Source: an archaeon
Lineage (GTDB): Archaea; Thermoproteota; Nitrososphaeria; Nitrososphaerales; UBA183
Assembly: GCA_021786335.1 (NCBI GenBank)
Contig: JAJYNM010000058.1
Coordinates: 1 to 61,737 of the forward strand
Direction: 5' to 3'
DNA: 61,737 bases
The notes under the pieces are model-generated. The model was not told the origin of the DNA and did no database searches. It saw only the letters and a list, made by a program, of their open reading frames with translations. This document shows, in pieces, positions 25,006 through 34,357 of this stretch (position 1 is its first letter; each line of letters starts with the position of its first letter). The position numbers and the translations under genes are program-made.

Positions 25006-25329
25006 ACGGTCGTTCGTCTAGGACGCTTCATATCATCATCGTCCGCGCCCCTCTCACACTAGAATAACGCAGTTGTGCCAATGCCTCAGTGAGTCGGAGG
25101 GCCTGCCGATGTAAGAGCGGGTCGCGCTGGCGCTCTAGGTTCCCCCCTTCCGCCTGGCATGTGGAGAGAGGCCCTCCCACGCCACGTTGAACCTTAAGGG
25201 TCCGTGTGGCCTGAGGTTACACCCCTCTGACCCCTTACGAGGCGAGTTTCCAGGTTTGCACAGACTCTTAAGAGGGCTTCAAGGGGAAAGCACTTGTAAC
25301 ACGCCTCCCCCCGGTCCCAGGAGTCAACG
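25006..25329. other. Intergenic with one palindrome
   Basis: About 320 bases before the tetronate-kinase operon. The only clear element is the perfect palindrome ctcttaagag (25265-25274), about 60 nt before the ATG, possibly a promoter or operator. Confidence 0.3.
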
Positions 25330-26778
25330 ATGAACGAAGCGAGCCCCGGTCGTCTGGTGCTGAGCGAGGCGCTCGGCGTCCTCCCACCCGAGTGGCCGCA
25401 CTCACTTCTGCCTAAGTTAAGGTCGAGACGGATAAAGGCCCGAGAGAAGGTCGTCGTCGTGGACGACGACCCCACAGGCGCTCAGACGGTCCATGACGTG
25501 TCGATACTGACCCGGTGGTCGACCACCTCTCTGCGTTCTGAGCTCGCAGACGATTCACCCGCCTTCTTCTTGCTCTCCAACTCGCGAAGTCTTCCGCTCG
25601 CCGAGGCGAGAGCCCTTAACAAGGACATCGGCCTGGAACTGGCCGAAGCTAGTCGGACGCTGGAACGGAGGCTCGTAGTCATCAGTCGCAGCGACTCCAC
25701 CCTCAGGGGACACTTCCCCGGGGAGATGGAGGCGCTGGAAGAAGGGCTCGGAGGAGGCTTCGATGCGTGGTTTCTGATACCTTTCTTCCGAGAGGGCCAC
25801 AGATACACAATCGGCGACATCCACTATGCAGCCGAAGACGGTTGGCTGGTGCCTGTGGGAGGGACAGACTACGCGAAGGATGCCACCTTTGGGTACTCTT
25901 CGTCGAACCTGAAGAGCTGGGTCGAAGAGAAGACAGAGGGGCGAGTCCGAGCGGAAGACGTTACTTCTATCTCGCTGGAAGAGATACGCCTGGGCGGCCC
26001 GTCGCGTGTAGCAGAGCTTGTCCTGGGCCTCCGCCGGGGGAGCGTTTGCGTTGTGAACGCGGCGAGCCTCCGCGACCTGGAGGTCTTCACCCTCGGCGTA
26101 TCAGAGGCCGAGGCGAAGGGCAGGAGGTACCTCTATCGCACCGCTGCGTCGTTCGTGCAGGTACGGATAGGCCAGGGACGGTCCCACCTGCTCACACGGC
26201 GGGAGCTGAAGCTGTCCGGTAGTGAAGGGGGACTGGTGGTAGTCGGCTCCCACGTCCCCAAGTCTACCGCTCAGCTGGAGTCGCTTCTGAAAGATGACAC
26301 GAAGGTCGCGGCCGTAGAGGTTGATGCGGAGACTCTGCTCGATGAGAACGGCAGGGCAGACGAAATCAGCCGAGTCGTGCGCCTTACAGAGGCCCGCCTC
26401 TCTCGGGGCGAAGACGTCGTTGTCTTCACCAGTCGCAAGGTCCTCATCGGAGGCCTCCCCGACGCCAGCCTTACAGTCGCACAGAAGATATCTGACGGCG
26501 TGGCAGCGGTGGTTCACGGCATCTCGAGGAGGCCGCGCTACGTCCTCACCAAGGGAGGCGTGACATCCGCCGACATCGCTACGAAGGCCCTCGGTGTTCG
26601 CCGGGCCTTTGTGCTAGGGCAGATTGCGGAAGGCGTCCCCGTGTGGCGTCTCGGGCCTGAGAGCCGCTTCCCAGGCCTGGCATACCTGATTTTCCCCGGG
26701 AACGTGGGGGGACTCGACGCTCTCACGGAGGTTGTGGAAGCGCTGGGGCTCAAGACCGGAACCAAGGGGAGCAGCTGA
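25330..26778 (+). CDS. Four-carbon acid sugar kinase family protein (DUF1537; OtnK/DtnK/YgbK-like)
   Basis: 482 residues; the ATG follows aggag by 7 nt. N-terminal substrate domain: VVVDDDPTGAQTVHDV, FLLSNSRSL, ISRSDSTLRGHFPGEM. C-terminal nucleotide domain: LVVVGSHVPKSTAQL, LTKGGVTSADIA, FPGNVGG. These are the hallmarks of ATP-dependent D-threonate/erythronate or 3-oxo-tetronate kinases. The stop is one base before the aldolase ATG, so the two genes are translationally linked. With the following class II aldolase and beta-hydroxyacid dehydrogenase it forms the classic set for oxidation, phosphorylation and cleavage of four-carbon (or similar) acid sugars. Confidence 0.92.
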   Translation: MNEASPGRLVLSEALGVLPPEWPHSLLPKLRSRRIKAREKVVVVDDDPTGAQTVHDVSILTRWSTTSLRSELADDSPAFFLLSNSRSLPLAEARALNKDIGLELAEASRTLERRLVVISRSDSTLRGHFPGEMEALEEGLGGGFDAWFLIPFFREGHRYTIGDIHYAAEDGWLVPVGGTDYAKDATFGYSSSNLKSWVEEKTEGRVRAEDVTSISLEEIRLGGPSRVAELVLGLRRGSVCVVNAASLRDLEVFTLGVSEAEAKGRRYLYRTAASFVQVRIGQGRSHLLTRRELKLSGSEGGLVVVGSHVPKSTAQLESLLKDDTKVAAVEVDAETLLDENGRADEISRVVRLTEARLSRGEDVVVFTSRKVLIGGLPDASLTVAQKISDGVAAVVHGISRRPRYVLTKGGVTSADIATKALGVRRAFVLGQIAEGVPVWRLGPESRFPGLAYLIFPGNVGGLDALTEVVEALGLKTGTKGSS

Positions 26779-26779
26779 A

Positions 26780-27634
26780 ATGCTAGCGGCGATGACGGAC
26801 CTCTTGGCCGAGGCGAAGGCAGGCGGGTTCGCTGTGGGGTCGTTCAACGTCTACAATCTGGAAGGGGCGCTGGCAGTGGTGGAAGCAGCGGAGAGAACCC
26901 GAAGCCCTGCGGCGATACAGCTACATTCTCCTGCAGTCAAGAGCGGCGGACCCCCACTGGTGGCTCTGTGTCTGGCCGCCGCGAGGGGGGCCAACGTGCC
27001 GATGGCAGTTCACTTCGACCACGGTTCTTCAGTCGGAGAAATAGAGGAGGCGCTTGCAATCGGCTTCACGTCAATCATGGCGGACGGGTCTAGGCTGCCT
27101 TACGCCGAGAACGTGGAATTCACGAAGAAGATGACTACCCTAGCTCACTCCAAGAAGGTCGCAGTCGAGGGGGAACTGGGACGGCTTGCAGGCACAGAAG
27201 GGGACATGGTCGTTCCGGAGTCCGAAGGAAGCATGACTGATCCAGACCAAGCCGCATCTTTCGTAGAGCAGACAGGGGTGGACGCCCTTGCGGTGTGCAT
27301 CGGCAACTCGCATGGGCGCTCGGGCACCAAAGACCGCCTTGATTTCGGGCTGCTGGCGCGTATCAGAAGCGCCGTGGTTGTCCCCCTCGTGCTTCACGGA
27401 GCCTCGGGAGTTTCGGAGCCATCGATTCGCCGCTGTATTGACCTCGGCGTCACAAAATTCAACGTCAACGCAGAGTTGCGCGGGGCATACGTGAGCGCCC
27501 TGAGCCAGGGGTTGCACAGCCAGCCTCCTGACCTCGCTGAGCTGATGCGGTCCGCGACCGTGGCGGTGCGAGACGTCGTCAGCAACAAACTGCGTATCTT
27601 CAGGTCAAGCGGGAGGGCCGGAGGGATGGTGTAA
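26780..27634 (+). CDS. Class II (zinc) ketose-bisphosphate aldolase
   Basis: 284 residues; the ATG is one base after the kinase stop. FbaA/GatY/KbaY family: AVHFDHGSS gives the catalytic Asp and a zinc His, CIGNSHGRSG and PLVLHGASGVSE give further zinc His residues, and VEGELGRLAGTEGD is the conserved Glu loop. KFNVNAELRGAY binds the phosphate end. It cleaves a phosphorylated keto compound by retro-aldol. Beside a DUF1537 kinase it more likely acts on a phosphorylated sugar-acid product than on fructose bisphosphate. A three-domain fusion of dehydrogenase, DUF1537 kinase and class II aldolase known from plants (recalled, not checked) supports this functional grouping. Confidence 0.93.
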   Translation: MLAAMTDLLAEAKAGGFAVGSFNVYNLEGALAVVEAAERTRSPAAIQLHSPAVKSGGPPLVALCLAAARGANVPMAVHFDHGSSVGEIEEALAIGFTSIMADGSRLPYAENVEFTKKMTTLAHSKKVAVEGELGRLAGTEGDMVVPESEGSMTDPDQAASFVEQTGVDALAVCIGNSHGRSGTKDRLDFGLLARIRSAVVVPLVLHGASGVSEPSIRRCIDLGVTKFNVNAELRGAYVSALSQGLHSQPPDLAELMRSATVAVRDVVSNKLRIFRSSGRAGGMV

Positions 27635-27933
27635 CCTGACGGGGAACTGCCGGATTCGGCGTCGCGCCTGCTGCTGGTCCCCCCTTGGAGGGAGATGGCG
27701 TACGAGTTCGTCGAGGGATTCCAGAAGTCCAAGGAGACGTAACGCGACAGCCCCTGGAGGCCTGGTCGAACTCGGGCCAGACCGAGCTCCCCCGGAGGAT
27801 CGGTGGGAAGCTGCCGAGCGGGATGGACGCGCCCTCGCTGCCGAGGGGTAAATGCGCAAGCTATTGGGACGATGGCGCTGAAGGCCTCCGGCGCTTCAAC
27901 GCTCAAATAAGGCGGAGGGGCAGAAGGAGCTGC
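27635..27933. other. Gap inside the tetronate operon, with a TATA-like box
   Basis: The frame of the aldolase continues after its stop for about 35 codons (ending VPPWREMAYEFVEGFQKSKE) before another stop, which may be chance or a lost C-terminal tail. A caaataag at 27904-27911 lies about 27 nt before an in-frame TTG (27934) of the next gene. Confidence 0.3.
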
Positions 27934-27966
27934 TTGAGGGAGGGTCCTTCTTTGGGGGACGGCTCC

Positions 27967-28830
27967 GTGCCGGGCCTTGTGGGAATGGTCGGGCTAGGGG
28001 TGATGGGGAGCCGGATGGCGAGGAACCTGCTCCGTGCAGGGCATATGCTCGTTGTGTATGACAAGATTCCTAGCGCGGTGGAGGAGGCTGTGGGCGCTGG
28101 TGCGGCAGCGGCGAAGACGCCAGAGGAAGTCGCGAGGAAGTGCCGGACCGTTCTCCTTTCTCTCCCGACGACGGAGGTGGTACGGGAAGTCGTACTTGGA
28201 AAGGAGGGGCTTGTGGGCGGGCTATCTCACGGGGGAGTCGTCATAGACACAAGCACAGTAGACCCTGAGGTAGCGGTGGAGCTCTCTGAAGAGCTGTCTG
28301 CCAAGGGTTGCTACTTTCTGGACGCGCCTGTGAGCGGCGGACCTGAGGGCGCCGATAAGGCGACCCTTTCCATAATGGTTGGCGGAGATGCGTCAGCGTT
28401 CGAAAGGAGCGTAAGCCTCCTGGAGAAGGTCGGGAAGCACGTATTCCATGTCGGCCCGTCGGGGTCCGGCCAGAAGATGAAGTTGTTCAACCAAGGGCTC
28501 GTATCGGTGTACTTCGGGGTCGTATCAGAGTTGTACCCCTGGTCCAGGCGCGCGGGAATTGACGGAGATGCCATTCTGGAAGTGATACAGTCAAGTTGGG
28601 GGGATTCCCCGGTCTTCCGACACTTCATGTCAGTGGTGAGGTCAGGCGAGTTCTCCGACGGAGCGATGGTCAGGTTGTTTAAGAAGGATGTCACCCTGCT
28701 GTTGAAGAACGCGGAGGACAACGGCAGCAGGATCCCTCTGGTCAGGCTTTCCTTGAGGCTCTTCGAGCGGGCGTCCGAGTCTGGGCACGACAACGACGAC
28801 GCGAGCGTCCTCTGCAAACAGTATGAATAA
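27967..28830 (+). CDS. Beta-hydroxyacid dehydrogenase (LtnD/YgbJ-like, 6-phosphogluconate dehydrogenase superfamily)
   Basis: About 287 residues from GTG at 27967. An in-frame TTG at 27934, well spaced from a TATA-like box, would add 11 residues. Rossmann motif GMVGLGVMGSRMARNLL, substrate-binding DAPVSGGPEGADKATLSIMV and catalytic-Lys region GSGQKMKLFNQGLVS are all intact; C-terminal DVTLLLKNAEDNG is also typical. It would oxidise the C2 or C3 hydroxyl of a threonate-like acid, providing the substrate of the DUF1537 kinase. It lies about 330 bases after the aldolase, same strand. Confidence 0.88.
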   Translation: MPGLVGMVGLGVMGSRMARNLLRAGHMLVVYDKIPSAVEEAVGAGAAAAKTPEEVARKCRTVLLSLPTTEVVREVVLGKEGLVGGLSHGGVVIDTSTVDPEVAVELSEELSAKGCYFLDAPVSGGPEGADKATLSIMVGGDASAFERSVSLLEKVGKHVFHVGPSGSGQKMKLFNQGLVSVYFGVVSELYPWSRRAGIDGDAILEVIQSSWGDSPVFRHFMSVVRSGEFSDGAMVRLFKKDVTLLLKNAEDNGSRIPLVRLSLRLFERASESGHDNDDASVLCKQYE

Positions 28831-29285
28831 GCGCCCCCCGTCTCTCTTCATGAGGAAGCTGGGCCCCCATTCGTTCTCCTCCCGCTCGCCTCCTTACCTG
28901 GCTGTTGGAGCCCACTTCCTTGAAGCGCAAGCCGAGCGCAGGGACTGAGGCTGGAGACAACGGGTCGCGCTGGGGGAAAGTTGCCCCCCGCTTATACGCC
29001 TCCGTGGGAGGGTTCATCTGTCTTGCCGCCGACTGAGACGCTGTATGGCTGGAGTTGACCCACGAAGACGCCAAGGCGGGGAGGGTGTCGCGGTCCTTGA
29101 TACCACAGCCTTACGAGGACTTCGGCTGAGACAGCCTGGGCATCAAAGGCTCCTCAGTCCCCTGTGCACTGGGAGCAGCACCGGCGGGCTCAGGGTCGGC
29201 ACGTCTTTCATCCGATAAATCCGCAGCCGTGTCCTTGGAGGGGACAAGAGGGTCGCGGCTGCCGCCGTCCCCTCGACCTGGGCGG
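28831..29285. other. Intergenic, no gene recognised
   Basis: About 455 bases between converging genes. Frames here lack recognisable protein motifs and I see no RNA gene or repeat. Confidence 0.3.
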
Positions 29286-30464
29286 TCAGGGCGGGGTTGC
29301 GGCAGGCGGTTCAGGCTGGTGCTGCGGCCTCAACCAGGTAGGGAGGCCTATTCGGTGCTGACCGTGCTCTTCTGCTGACGCGTACAGGGCCGTCATCACT
29401 GCCACGCCGTACACTCCCTGGTCCACCGTGCAGAGCGGGAAGGGCGCCTCTGTTTCCCCCTTCTGGACCGCGTCCAAGACCAGCCCGTAGAACTCCTTGT
29501 ATTGGACCGAGCCGGGCTGACCGCTGAAAGCCAACTCGGTCAGGGTATTATAGTCCTCCTCGGCTCCTATCACATGGAGGGAATTCCCCTCGACGTGGAC
29601 GCCTCCCTGATCACCTTCTATGGCAATCTGCTGCGTGTCTTCCATGATGTATCCAGCCCAGCATGTCTCCAGGTAGGCGCTCAGACCCCCCTCAAACTCC
29701 ACGATCCCAAAACCGACATCCTCAACCTCCACCGGTCCGGGGTAGAAGTCTGGCCTGGTGCGATACCCGTACCTCACTTCCTTCCTCGTCGAGAAAATGG
29801 AGTGGGTTCGGCCTGTAACCGAGACTGGTTTCGGAAAGCCGAGCATGAAGAGCGCGGCGTCGACGGAATGCGAACCGATGTCGAAAACTGATCCCCCATG
29901 TGCAAGTTCCTTCACAAGGAAGGTGGCGGTGGCGGGGACACCCCTCCTCCTGAGATACAAAGCGCGGGCGAAATAAGGCCTTCCCAGCTTCCCTTCTACC
30001 ACCATGCGCTTCGCAGCTTGTACATTTCTCTGCAAACGCATCTCGTGCCCAACGACCACGAACTTTCCCTTGGACCGGGCTAGCTGTGCCAAACCGATGG
30101 CATCTTCGAGCGTCGTGGCCATCGGCTTCTCGACGACCACGTTGGCTCCAGACTCCAACGCCTGCTTAGTAGCGGGCGCATGGAGAGCATGTGGTATCGC
30201 GACGAGCACTAAGTCAGGACTTTCCTTTCCAAGCATCTCTTCATAGCTCTCGTAGAACTTGGGTATGCCGAACTTCTGCTGGACTGCACGCCCTCTCGAA
30301 CTGTCAGTGTCCGCACATGCGATCAAGGACGCCGATTCGTTCTGCGATATCGCGGGTAGGTGTACAGCCTGGATCCACGAACCGCACCCTATTGCTGCGA
30401 CTTTGAGTTTGCGAACCAAACCATCCTGGGCTCTGGCAGGCGGGGTTTTACGCTTTGACTTCAT
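29286..30464 (-). CDS. Gfo/Idh/MocA family oxidoreductase
   Basis: 392 residues from ATG. Basic N-terminal leader, then IGCGSWIQAVHLPAI (nucleotide binding), VVEKPMATTLEDA (Lys), MRLQRNVQAAKRM, and the His of GSVFDIGSHSVDAALFMLG. The middle of the C-domain has an aromatic strip (YGYRTRPDFYPGPVEVEDVG) and the end is a Pro/Ala tail. Typical of sugar dehydrogenases or keto-sugar reductases; substrate unknown. It heads away from the tetronate operon and is co-directional with the next Gfo/Idh/MocA gene upstream (30630), about 165 bases apart. Confidence 0.9.
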   Translation of the reverse strand: MKSKRKTPPARAQDGLVRKLKVAAIGCGSWIQAVHLPAISQNESASLIACADTDSSRGRAVQQKFGIPKFYESYEEMLGKESPDLVLVAIPHALHAPATKQALESGANVVVEKPMATTLEDAIGLAQLARSKGKFVVVGHEMRLQRNVQAAKRMVVEGKLGRPYFARALYLRRRGVPATATFLVKELAHGGSVFDIGSHSVDAALFMLGFPKPVSVTGRTHSIFSTRKEVRYGYRTRPDFYPGPVEVEDVGFGIVEFEGGLSAYLETCWAGYIMEDTQQIAIEGDQGGVHVEGNSLHVIGAEEDYNTLTELAFSGQPGSVQYKEFYGLVLDAVQKGETEAPFPLCTVDQGVYGVAVMTALYASAEEHGQHRIGLPTWLRPQHQPEPPAATPP

Positions 30465-30629
30465 GGTATAGTACGCGGGGCGCCGTCCGCTAGACGGGGC
30501 CGTGGCTCGCCCTTTCTGACGTGAGGAGCCCTTCGACCGAATACCAGAGGCTGGCTACATGGCCCCTGTCCCGTCCAGGATAGCCGCGAGACTACCCTTG
30601 CCATGGCTGTCAGGGTCTGGCTGTTCGTT

Positions 30630-31640
30630 TCATGGTTGCTCGACCTTCACCACACTCCCCGTCTCAACTGACTTGAGCGCCGCCACTGACACGGCAAGGG
30701 CGCTGAAACCGTCTCGAACCGAGGCGAGGCTGTGCTCTGTCTTCCCCTTCAGAACCCACTCTTTGAACGCCGCTATCTCTCTATCGTACAGGTTCCCCTG
30801 AACCGCTTCGTACTCGTCAGCTGGTTTGCCTTGGGCTTGGAGGTGATACCCCCTCTCCAGCTCAGGGGTCCCGACTATCGAACCGAGGGGACCATGGATG
30901 GCTTCTGAGTTCGTCCCCTTCGTTCCTCTGGGGAGCCCCCAGCTGATGTCGAGGGAGAGCCAGTTCCCCCCTTCGTACCTGACGATGGTACTCAGCGTGT
31001 CCGTTGCGAGCTCCTTGATGGGCTTGACCTCCTCCTTTCCCCTGGCGAAGACGGTCCCCATGCTGAACACTTCCTTGGGCTGGGCACCCGTGAAGAAGTG
31101 AAGGAGATCAATCAGGTGAGGAGCGTAGTCAACTATCGGCCCTCCGTTCATGTTCTTGTCATTCATGGCAAGCTTGAAGCGCACTTCGGCCCAGTTCTCG
31201 ACTGAGAATACGACAGGACTCCCTAACGTTCCGGCGTGGAGAAGCCCCCTTATCTTCAGAATTGATTCGGACAGTCTCCGCTGAAGGCCAATGGCTAGTT
31301 TCAGTTCACTCCGGTCTGCCGCCCTGACCATCCTCCGCCCCTGGTCCAGTGTGAGCGCGAGCGGCTTCTCACAGAGCGTATGCACCCCTTTCTTCACGGA
31401 GAATTCGAATACGTCGGCGTGCAGGTTAGCCGGGGTGCATACTGAGACGGCATCAGGTTTGAAAGATTCTATCCCTTCTCTATAGTCAGTGAAGAAAGTG
31501 CGCGCACCTGCCTCCTTCGCGGTCCCCCTAGCCCTATCCTCGTCGACATCCGCCACTGCCGCCTCGTCCACTCCTGCTCTGAGCCAGCCGTTAAGATGGT
31601 TCCTTCCCATAGCACCGGCTCCTACGACGAGTACCTTCAT
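30630..31640 (-). CDS. Gfo/Idh/MocA family oxidoreductase
   Basis: 336 residues from ATG. VVGAGAMGRNHLNGWL (nucleotide binding), CTPANLHADV, CEKPLALTLDQGRRM (Lys), GLQRRLSESILKIRGLL, and the conserved His in PIVDYAPHLIDLLHFF. ISWGLPRGTKGTNSEAIHG covers the C-domain sheet. Compact standard length. An AT-rich cgtaaatctt lies about 28 nt before the ATG. It may work with the RraA-like and dehydratase genes further upstream, but the gap of more than 500 bases shows it is a separate unit. Confidence 0.9.
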   Translation of the reverse strand: MKVLVVGAGAMGRNHLNGWLRAGVDEAAVADVDEDRARGTAKEAGARTFFTDYREGIESFKPDAVSVCTPANLHADVFEFSVKKGVHTLCEKPLALTLDQGRRMVRAADRSELKLAIGLQRRLSESILKIRGLLHAGTLGSPVVFSVENWAEVRFKLAMNDKNMNGGPIVDYAPHLIDLLHFFTGAQPKEVFSMGTVFARGKEEVKPIKELATDTLSTIVRYEGGNWLSLDISWGLPRGTKGTNSEAIHGPLGSIVGTPELERGYHLQAQGKPADEYEAVQGNLYDREIAAFKEWVLKGKTEHSLASVRDGFSALAVSVAALKSVETGSVVKVEQP

Positions 31641-32189
31641 GGGGCCGAGGCTCTTCCAACGAAGATTTACGAGTTGCGCGCCAAGAGGGTGTGGGATAAA
31701 ACTCGGTCGCCCGCGCCTCGCATGGGCTGTAAGAGTCGATTCTCGTCAAGAACACTTTGGTGCGAAAAGGTTGACAGCATTATGAAGCATAAATCGCGAT
31801 AAGAGCCATTACCTCCCGGTTCCCTTTACGTCGCTGAATCGGAAGGAGTTCCTCTCTGCCGAAGGGGAAATCTGGTCCGACCACGTCCCAGCCTGTTCGA
31901 GTGGGAGTTCAGGGAGGGCCATTCTTTCATCTGGGTCGGCCGAGCCTCGCGCGCACGAAGTACGCAGAAGAGTTTGCAGATCCATCTCACGCGGTATTGG
32001 GGTGCGTCGGCCCAGAGGGTGCTGTGCCGACCTGAATCTCCAGGATGGTCAAGCTATGTACCAGCCGTCACTGAAGGACACGACACTAGTTCTGAAGCAG
32101 ATGGAGCTGCTCATGTTGGCTGCGGCGTTGACAGGATTCCCGGGCAGGGCAACTGGCCACGAGGGGAGTTTCGCGAGCATTTCTCATTT
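31641..32189. other. Intergenic, no gene recognised
   Basis: About 550 bases between two minus-strand genes. A minus-strand gttttat at about 31693 is a second promoter candidate for the gene ending at 30630. No coding signal that I can support. Confidence 0.3.
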
Positions 32190-32996
32190 CTACTTCGTTC
32201 TAAGCCAGTCGTGGTAGTCCTGCTCTATCTGTTCGGTCCATTTTGTATCGATTTCACCCGGCGTGTATCGCCCTTCCAAGAGCCGCTTCTTACCGAAGAC
32301 GTCCCGCATGCGGATATCCTCGGATCTTTCGACGACCTCCTGGACCAAGTGAGGAGGTACAAAGACGACACCAGTCACGGTTCCAAGAACAACATCCCCT
32401 GGGAGGACGGTCGTCCGGCCAATCCGAATTGGTATGTTGACGCCGACCAAGGTCGTCTCGGAGATTGGCGTCGGGTCTATCCCTCGGCAAAAGATCACGA
32501 AATCAGGTTGAACGAGAATGCCTTGAAAGTCACGGACACCTCCGTCAATCACAGCACCCGCCTTCGTATGCGCGCGTAGCGACGTTGACAGGTTGTCTCC
32601 TACGAAAGTTCCTTCCTTGATCTTCCCGAACATGTCTACAACCATCACATCTCCAGGTACAAGGGTGTCTATGACCCACGAGTTTTGTCCCCCTATTCGC
32701 CCCTCCTTCCTTCCTGTATCTTCGACGAGGCCGTTCAGGTCGGGCCTCCTCGGGACCATCATGGCAGTGACGACCCTGCCAACGAGGATGCGCTCTGGGT
32801 GTGAACGTAACCAGTTCCCTTCGAACTGGTTGGTGAAACCATGCCCGTGGAGCACGCCCCAGGCCTGCTCAGTAGTGACATCCTTCATGCGTTCAACCAG
32901 TTCGTCTGGAACGCGCGGCCTTCCGTCAGGAAACCTGCCATACGGGTTGAGGCGGGTCAGCTCTATCACAGACTCATGCGGGTTAACTATGTGCAC
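32190..32996 (-). CDS. RraA-like / HMG-type aldolase family protein
   Basis: 268 residues from GTG behind an aggggaaaa sequence. The core (about 95-215) is the RraA/demethylmenaquinone methyltransferase-like fold with VPGDVMVVDMFG, the active-site GAVIDGGVRDFQGI (Gly-Gly-x-Arg-Asp) and VLPGDVVLGTVTGVVFVPP. Catalytic members are metal-dependent aldolases for 4-hydroxy-4-methyl-2-oxoglutarate or 2-keto-3-deoxy sugar acids; others inhibit RNase E, which archaea lack. In this context a retro-aldol step on a 2-keto-3-deoxy acid is the best guess. An N-terminal extension of about 90 residues precedes the core. Confidence 0.88.
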   Translation of the reverse strand: MHIVNPHESVIELTRLNPYGRFPDGRPRVPDELVERMKDVTTEQAWGVLHGHGFTNQFEGNWLRSHPERILVGRVVTAMMVPRRPDLNGLVEDTGRKEGRIGGQNSWVIDTLVPGDVMVVDMFGKIKEGTFVGDNLSTSLRAHTKAGAVIDGGVRDFQGILVQPDFVIFCRGIDPTPISETTLVGVNIPIRIGRTTVLPGDVVLGTVTGVVFVPPHLVQEVVERSEDIRMRDVFGKKRLLEGRYTPGEIDTKWTEQIEQDYHDWLRTK

Positions 32997-33037
32997 AATT
33001 TTCCCCTGTGGACAGGACGCGTTGCATCGTCGGTTCG

Positions 33038-33047
33038 GTTATATAAG
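33038..33047 (-). promoter_or_regulatory. TATA-like box
   Basis: The minus strand reads cttatataac, 46 nt before the GTG of the RraA-like gene, giving a leader of about 20 nt that carries a purine-rich ribosome-binding site. Confidence 0.5.
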
Positions 33048-33128
33048 ACGAGTGACGCGCTTCGCCAGGCAGGTAGCTGGATCGCCGAGAAAGTAAGAAG
33101 GAAACGCGGGCCACGAGGGACTTAAATG

Positions 33129-33136
33129 TAATATAG
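33129..33136 (+). promoter_or_regulatory. TATA-like box
   Basis: taatatag about 31 nt before the ATG at 33164; divergent to the RraA-like promoter 80 bases away. Confidence 0.45.
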
Positions 33137-33163
33137 AAACTGCCAGCAGCCGTCGGTTGAACT

Positions 33164-34357
33164 ATGGCGAAGATAACAGGGCTGAAGTGCGCGGTCATAG
33201 GCCAGAATCCTGTCGTCAGGATTGCCACTGACGAGGACGTGAGCGGCTTCGCAGAGATAGAATCCAGCAAACCATACGTCAAACCCCAGGTGTTGTACTA
33301 CGAAAAGTACATCGTCGGGCAGGATCCAACCGATGTCGAAAGAGTGATGCTGAGGATAAGAAAGCTCGGAAGTTTCAAGCCGTGGGGGAGCGCGGTTAGC
33401 GCCATCGAGACCGCTCTCTGGGACTTGGCGGGAAAGATTGAGGGAGTGTCCGTGCATAAGCTTCTCGGCGGAAAGATACGCGATCGGGTTCGCGTCTATG
33501 ACGGCGCTGTGCGGGCTCCGCTGAAAGGGCACTCCCCTGAGGATTACGCGGAAAGCGTTCGGGGTATGAAAGAAGCGAGGGAAGGCTTCACCATTGTGAA
33601 GGAGAAGATAGGCTTCCACTCTGCAATGAGAGAGGAAGTCCCAGATTTCTTCTATGGCGAGGTTGACAGAGGCTCTCTTTACATTAACCGCGGTTCACTG
33701 ACAGAGAAGGGGTTGGCCCACATCATCGCCTGTGTAAAGGCGATGAAAGAAGTCCTCGGCGACGAGGTAGGGCTCGCCCTCGACGGTCGCCCAGGTCGGT
33801 CACTCACTTCGGCAATCCAGTTTGCGAGGGCAGTAGAGCAACTGAACATCATGTGGCTTGAAGACATGATAACAGGCGACTACACTCCGTATGTCTTGGC
33901 TGACGTCTACCGGGAGTTGACGAGCGCCACCAGCACCCCAATACACACAGGGGAGCAGATATACCTGAGACAGAATTTCATAGATCTGATAGAGAAAAGG
34001 GCCGTCAGGATAATCGGACCTGATCCCTGCGACATAGGCGGGATAGCGGAGTTGAAGTGGGCGGCAGAATACGCCGACCTGCACGGGATACAGGTCGCGC
34101 CACACGGCACCGGGAACGGGCTCATCGGGCTAGCAGCGCTCGTGCAGATGTCGGCAACCTTGCCCAAGAACTACATCGCCTTCGAGTATCCTGTTGGAAA
34201 CCCGGCGTGGTGGTACGACATCGTCGACGGTCTCCCCAACCCCATCGTAGAAGATGGGTTCATCAAAGTCTGGGACAGGCCAGGAATGGGGGTGGGCCTC
34301 AACGAGAGAGCCACGAGGAAGCGTCTCTCCGAAGAAGACGAGGACTTCTTCGACTGA
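33164..34357 (+). CDS. Enolase-superfamily protein with atypical active-site pattern
   Basis: 397 residues from ATG. Mandelate-racemase-type capping domain, then FTIVKEKIGFHS (Lys-x-Lys), an insertion with PDFFYGEVDRGSLYINRGS, LALDGRPGRSLTSA (first metal Asp), MWLEDMITGDYTPYV (metal Glu), PIHTGEQIYLRQNF (metal Glu), GPDPCDIGGIAEL and VAPHGTGNGLIG (His). The D-G-R-P-G-R strand lacks the Asp-x-His pair of galactonate-type dehydratases, and LEDM replaces LEEP. It is therefore a different subgroup, maybe a dehydratase for another acid sugar. Transcribed divergently from the RraA-like aldolase, suggesting consecutive steps. Confidence 0.88.
   Translation: MAKITGLKCAVIGQNPVVRIATDEDVSGFAEIESSKPYVKPQVLYYEKYIVGQDPTDVERVMLRIRKLGSFKPWGSAVSAIETALWDLAGKIEGVSVHKLLGGKIRDRVRVYDGAVRAPLKGHSPEDYAESVRGMKEAREGFTIVKEKIGFHSAMREEVPDFFYGEVDRGSLYINRGSLTEKGLAHIIACVKAMKEVLGDEVGLALDGRPGRSLTSAIQFARAVEQLNIMWLEDMITGDYTPYVLADVYRELTSATSTPIHTGEQIYLRQNFIDLIEKRAVRIIGPDPCDIGGIAELKWAAEYADLHGIQVAPHGTGNGLIGLAALVQMSATLPKNYIAFEYPVGNPAWWYDIVDGLPNPIVEDGFIKVWDRPGMGVGLNERATRKRLSEEDEDFFD

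Noticed and set aside
27635..27745. In-frame continuation of the aldolase after its stop
   Set aside because: Class II aldolases end where the stop is, so the 35 extra codons are probably chance. Noted in the gap entry only.
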